Shown in pieces: positions 59,332-64,000 of a DNA stretch of 64,000 bases. A model generated the notes under the pieces. It ran no database searches. It was not told the DNA's origin and was given only the letters and a program-made list of their open reading frames with translations. Every line of letters begins with the position of its first letter. Positions within the stretch are counted from its first letter, which is position 1. Source of the stretch: Capsicum annuum (Eukaryota; Streptophyta; Magnoliopsida; Solanales; Solanaceae); contig NC_061111.1 of NCBI RefSeq assembly GCF_002878395.1, positions 21,391,908 through 21,455,907 on the forward strand, read 5' to 3'. The translations under genes and the position numbers were made by a program.

Positions 59332-61030
59332 TGTAGAATTTTAAAATAAAAATTAAATGAATGAAATAAAATAATGAGGGATGGAGGACATTATATATGG
59401 AGTAAAAAGAAGTGTTAACACTGAAAGAGTAAAAAAAATTCGTTTGTTACCGTTGGAATTGTAATTGTGTTTTTTGAACTGTTGGTGACACTTATAAACT
59501 GTCGTAGATCGTGACCTATGCCAGTCATCAACAAGACACTAAAGTCTATCGTAGACACTTTTAATCGATGAACCCTCAATAACATGTTTAAAAAAAATAA
59601 TTCAGTAAAAAATATACTTATGCTCTGAGGGTTCATCGATTCGTTTAGTCTACCATAGACTTACACCGTTAGGAGTGCATCGATTGATGTCCTGATTATG
59701 CATAGACTATGGAGATCTATGTACACAGCTATAGACCATCAGTTAAATATTGTTCAAAAATGAAGAAATAAATTAAAAATAAGTGTAGTGTGGGTTTCCA
59801 TACATACTAATGAGTGTAAACAAGTCACATAATCATATTAGAGCTTATACAAATTAGGGGTGGTAAATCAAAGAGTGTGTGGATGGGTAGTGGTTGAACA
59901 AATAATATCCTAAGAGTAATGTTTGTTAAAGCACAAGTATATTTTGAGGATGATGATTGTTCAACCACTATTCATTTCACATACTCTTTTGATTTGGGGG
60001 TGGTGATTGAAGAAGTATGTGGAATTTGTAGTCATCAAATACAATCATCATCCTCAAAACATACTTGTGTTTTGACAAACATTACTCTTAGGTTCATTGC
60101 ATAATTTTGAAACAACACAAAATGAAACAATCACAAAAAAGAGGGAAAACATAATTTTGATATTGAAATATTTATATTCAACTTGTTCATTGCATTACAT
60201 TCATATATGCTCAGCAAAAAAGGCAAAATAAAAGAAGCTTTCTTTTAACAAAATCCTACTAAGAAAGCTTCTTTAGCAATGAACAATACAAAAAAACTTA
60301 AAAACATAATCATTCATAAAAACCTAAACTAAATTGGGGGGATGGTGAGGGTGATGCAGTGTTGCTATCCATTGCAAGCCTCTCCAGAATTACCTAAAGG
60401 AAATCAGCAATTTGTCAGAGCTCACACTCCAAGTATGCTTGGTCTTCACCCAGGCCATGGAAAAGCCGATCAAAATTATTTCGTAATAGCAGCAGATCAT
60501 AGTGACAAGGGGGAACTCCTCTGATTGGACATAGGGTAATTTGACGACCAAGCATGATTTCATTTTGGGTGAAGAAGATGAGGGTTTCTTATGTTTCGAG
60601 TTTAGGAAGAACTAAATGTTTACATAGAAATAAGCACTGTACTTATAGACCTATAGAAGGTGTCCTTTCATATATCCAACCAATGGTTAGTCGACCAGAG
60701 TGGGAATAGAAAACTCTTGGCTTGCATATACCAATGATTTTTCTTGAGAACAAACGTGTTTACAACTTTTAATTAATTGGGAATAGGAAACAATGATTCA
60801 ACAAATCGATTAGGGAGATTTGGTGGTAGAAAGACCCACATAGCGTGTTTGATGAGTAATCATATAACCAATACATAATATTTAATAGACCGTATAAAGG
60901 ATATATCATAGATTGACGTTGTCTACTGTAGACAAAGCTTTAAGTCGATTATAACTGAACGTTAAATTCTACAAAAATGCATACTTATCCTCCAAAACAG
61001 TAGCTTTACAACTGAAGAAAAAAAGCCTAT
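59332..61030. other. MULE 2 interior between GRF relic and transposase
   Basis: Mostly AT-rich. It contains the 59873-60090 foldback and, on the minus strand near 60563-60390, a short frame (MKSCLVVKLPYVQSEEFP) I cannot assign. The rest shows nothing. Confidence 0.45.
59873..60090. repeat. Long foldback, 50-nt arms
   Basis: 59911-59960 is the inverted complement of 60041-60090 with three differences, two of which would be G:U pairs in RNA; the loop is 80 nt. A second, overlapping inverted pair (about 59873-59901 with 59959-60000, core AGTGGTTGAACA/TGTTCAACCACT) allows an alternative fold. Confidence 0.9.
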
Positions 61031-63207
61031 CTAAGATTTGTTGGCCATGATGCATGTGGTTCTTTTGCGGCCAGATTTCTTGCATATTGAACACTTATTC
61101 CTCCTTTTGAACTTGAATGTCTCACCGACGCCCTTAATGTGTTTGACTTTCTTTCTTCCGAGTTTAGGATCGTAGGGGGGTGGATAAATGTTAGTGTCCT
61201 GCAATTTCTGTGGCATAGTACATTCGGCCTCTGGAGGGACAACGTTAATAGCTTTCGAGTATGCAAGGAGGTAAGTTTTAGCTTTATAAATTGGCGATGA
61301 GTACTCATAGATGGAGTTATCATAACCTTCTCCATCGCCATACTTTTCTCGCAAAGCTGCCATCGCATGTTCGCATGGTATTTTTACCAAGTCAAATTTT
61401 CGACAAGAACAACTCCTTTCCAAGAGATTGACCTTGGCAATAACACCATTATCGAACACCGTGAATTGGTCGATACCCTCGTTTGCATTAGTCACATACA
61501 AGAAATTGCTTGTACTCTTATTTATCCCTTAGGATATTTTTAGCACAAGACATAAATTTGTTATTTTTACCATCGACAAAGGCATGCTGCTCTTTAAACT
61601 TTTCACTAAATGTTCTATCAATTGAATTGAATATATGCAACACGGGGTACTCCCGTTCATCATTCAACATCGAGTTGAGCGACTCGATGATATTTGTGGT
61701 CATCACATCGTACCTATTGTCCAGAAAGTGTGCTCTACTCTATTTTTTAAAACCAAGCACATTTTCAAGGACATGTGCTGCCTCGGGGCAATTATTCTTC
61801 AATTTTACAAAATACTTCCTAAACTCACCAAAGGAATAAGTCTTTGCCGCGATGTAGAATAGATAAATATGTTCTCCACAGTGTTGATTTACACGAAGAT
61901 TTTTAGCGAGGCACCTCATGCAAAGTTCATGATGCGCACGACTGTAAACACAGGAGAAGGCATTGACAATGCTAATGTGCCTATCAGAGATGATAGATCT
62001 GTTTCATCTTCTACTATGGACTTTAAATTCTCGAAGAAGAAGGTCCAAGAAGCATCGTTCTCTTTATCCATGACATAAAAGATAATTGGAAAGATATGAT
62101 TTTCGGTGTCCTATGCAACGACACTCAGCAACACACCCCCATACTTGCCATACAAATGTGTGCCATCGATGGTAATTACCTTTTTAAAGTGGACATAGCC
62201 CTATATGCAAACTCCTAATGCTAAAAAGTAGTAAACAAACAATCCATCCATCCGGTTCACCATGATAGAGTAAGAAGACCCGGGATTCAATAACTCCACT
62301 ATGTGAGAAAAAGCTGGCAAGAAAGCATATCCGTGCTCCGGTGTCCCACAAATAATGTTCTTCATAATTACACTTTCTTTCCAACACATCCAAAAGCTTG
62401 CTTTGCAATGCATCTCCTTAAAGACAATCCTTTGAATTTCTCTTATGCTTGGACCCTTACCATTCCAAAAATGATTTACGCATAGTGAAGCAATCAATTC
62501 GGATGAGATTATCTTATGCCTGTGGGTGGTGTTTTCAACACCGCATGTGTGCAACCCGACATACTTGTATATGTGAAATCTGTCTAAGGTTTCGTACTTC
62601 CTTGCCTGCAACAGCCATCCACATCCACGAGATATGCATTTTACCTTCAAGAATTTAGTGCAGCTCTTTTCCATACAATAATAAAAAAATTGGCTCATCG
62701 TTGCTCTTTCTAGTAGCATTTTCAGCTCTTTCTTGTTGGCAAATGTTTGATCACAATAGAAATTGGTTCCGTCGGTGAAGAAATACCCTAGTTGTGATCC
62801 CGTTCCACAATCTTCTTCCGTATCTTGCGGGTTCTAAAAATCTTTCATATGCATAGAATCATCTTCCATATTAATTGGATGATCGCCATCGTTCTAGTAA
62901 TAATTCAAATCATCATCGACTGTCGGGCGCTAAGGTGGGGGTGGTGATGAATTAGCAGTCCTTCAAAGGACCTCTCAACTACATTTATCCTTAAAATAGG
63001 CCTAAATCCATCTGCATCAACCTCCATTATGTACATCAACACACGTACATCATTATTTATGATTTTAGGATTCATTTTTTCCCTCGAACACATTAGATAA
63101 CTAATCACTACGTTACTCCACACACAATCTAGATTCCCGCTCTGCATTACGTTTGTAATCAATTTGTCGTATGAACCGCTGCGACGAACAACAATAGGCA
63201 ATGTCAC
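61031..63207 (-). pseudogene. MULE 2 transposase
   Basis: Minus strand. N-terminal PB1-like region VVRRSGSYDKLITNVMQSGN and MEVDADGFRPILRINVVE (63207-62905), stop-interrupted linker. MuDR DNA-binding part with CTKFLKVKCISRGCGWLLQA and LHTCGVENTTHRHKIIS. MULE catalytic domain with first Asp in VITIDGTHLYGKYGGVLL, then a TAG and a one-base shift, and second Asp in ISDRHISIVNAF. Post-catalytic IIESLNSMLNDEREYPVL. SWIM finger CSCRKFDLVKIPCEHAMAAL (61400). C-terminal zinc knuckle CSICKKSGRKRTTC, where Arg replaces the expected His. Several stops and shifts: inactive, but complete in domain order. Confidence 0.9.
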
Positions 63208-64000
63208 CTTGGTAAAAGGTCTCTATTTCCAACATTTGGGAGTCTCCACCCATTCTTCAATGAAATAACCATAAACCAGAACAAATTCTACAATAGACAT
63301 CCTAGAATTATGCTTTGGTTGAGGGTCAATTATGCTTATGGTCTATGTCGGAATATATGCACGATAGATGACTGACGATGAGTAGTCGATGACTGGGAAG
63401 ATATCCGTACAAAAACCTTGAAATTGCAAATATTGCGTCTAATCAACGATCGTTGGGTTTATGGAATTGAGAAATGAACTTGGAGTCGCCTGAGCTACTG
63501 AATGTACTTTATAAAGTGGTTTTGAGTAGTATGAGCGATTTAAAGTTTTTTAACAATGGTGAAAAGCGTGTTTGACAAGATAACAAACAAATTGGGTAAC
63601 AATGGATGCAATGGACAAACTTATGATTTTTGTGGACTGATTTAGAGCTGATCACCAAAAAATAAGGCTAGAAAAGTGGTTGGAATCGGAGCTTTTTGAA
63701 TGGAAATGGAAGCTTCTATTTTAAGCTTTTGGATTTTTTTAACTATTTTTGAAAACCCAATATATTTTATTTATAATGGTGGATGATGAAGTGGGTTGAA
63801 GTGTATTATTACAAACTTGTAGGTGAATTTGTTAAGTTAAAAATATTGGGTTAACGTAGATTATTACAAAACTTGTGGGTGAATTTGTTGAATTGGAAAA
63901 GTTATTGATGATGTGGATTAAAGTGGGTATATGACAAATTTTAAAAAACTTGTGTCTAAATGACAAAATAGTTTTCAAAAGATCATTTTTGGCATGAAAG
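63208..64000. other. Upstream side of the MULE 2 transposase and right terminus
   Basis: Non-coding. Two near-copies of TTATTACAAACTTGT...GGTGAATTTGTT at about 63807 and 63864 form a short tandem repeat. The terminal inverted repeat ends at 63993 and seven flanking bases remain. Confidence 0.5.

Larger units (their letters stand above)
55000..63993. mobile_element. Kaonashi-like MULE (MULE 2), about 9 kb
   Basis: The left end GGCAAAAGCATATTTTGCC...AACTATTTAGTCAAATACC resembles the inverted right end (63950-63993, read as GCCAAAAATGATC...AACTATTTTGTCATTTAGAC), an imperfect terminal inverted repeat of about 45 bp. Inside: a DUF1985-type gene on +, a GRF relic on - and a MULE transposase on -. 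The DUF1985/transposase pairing is typical of Kaonashi MULEs. The target duplication cannot be checked because the window ends seven bases after the right end. Confidence 0.7.

Overview
This is a plant nuclear DNA window, most likely from a nightshade (Solanaceae). The evidence is intron-rich plant genes with GT-AG introns, an AT-rich background, and plant-specific transposon classes: Tekay-type Ty3/gypsy, Copia, MULE, Stowaway, SINE and Helitron. Only three host genes look intact. They are the 3' eleven coding exons of a SCAMP membrane-traffic protein (81-4871, +), a complete five-exon chloroplast phosphoribulokinase (34141-38564, +), and a short BBR/BPC GAGA-binding factor (39143-39790, -) that probably has a 3.4-kb leader intron.

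Region 1 (1-5377) is SCAMP and its 3' flank. Region 2 (5378-32536) is a nest of LTR retrotransposons. A minus-strand Copia element is the outer host. A minus-strand element without recognisable pol (9780-27849) sits inside its pol region. That element was hit twice in turn: by a plus-strand Tekay-like chromovirus (11463-21454, target duplication GGTGT) and by a 3.5-kb non-autonomous element (22949-26461, target duplication TGGTT). A 100-N assembly gap lies in the Tekay gag. All retroelement coding regions are broken.

Region 3 (32537-43400) holds phosphoribulokinase and the BPC gene. Their introns carry a Stowaway MITE, a perfect-looking 195-bp tandem duplication, an approximately 80-bp tandem array and a hAT-like insertion. 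Region 4 (43400-51130) has a probable Helitron end and a 6.0-kb Mutator-like element (44934-50963, 9-bp target duplication TAAAGTTTG) inserted into a small MITE. Region 5 (50973-54999) is mostly AT-rich spacer with a ribosomal P0 pseudogene, a pair of reciprocal palindromes, a Stowaway and a GRF-type zinc-finger relic. Region 6 (about 55000-63993) is a second, Kaonashi-like MULE. It has a DUF1985-type gene on +, a degenerate transposase on -, another GRF zinc-finger relic and a long 50-nt-arm foldback.

The three host genes show no functional link. Their spacing has been set by transposon insertion. The most unusual recurring signal is three separate minus-strand genes in about 10 kb, all with the plan 'GRF zinc finger split by one intron, then coiled coil' (two also end in a hydrophobic tail). 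All are interrupted by in-frame stops, and two lie inside MULEs. I saw no CRISPR array, rRNA or stand-alone tRNA gene.
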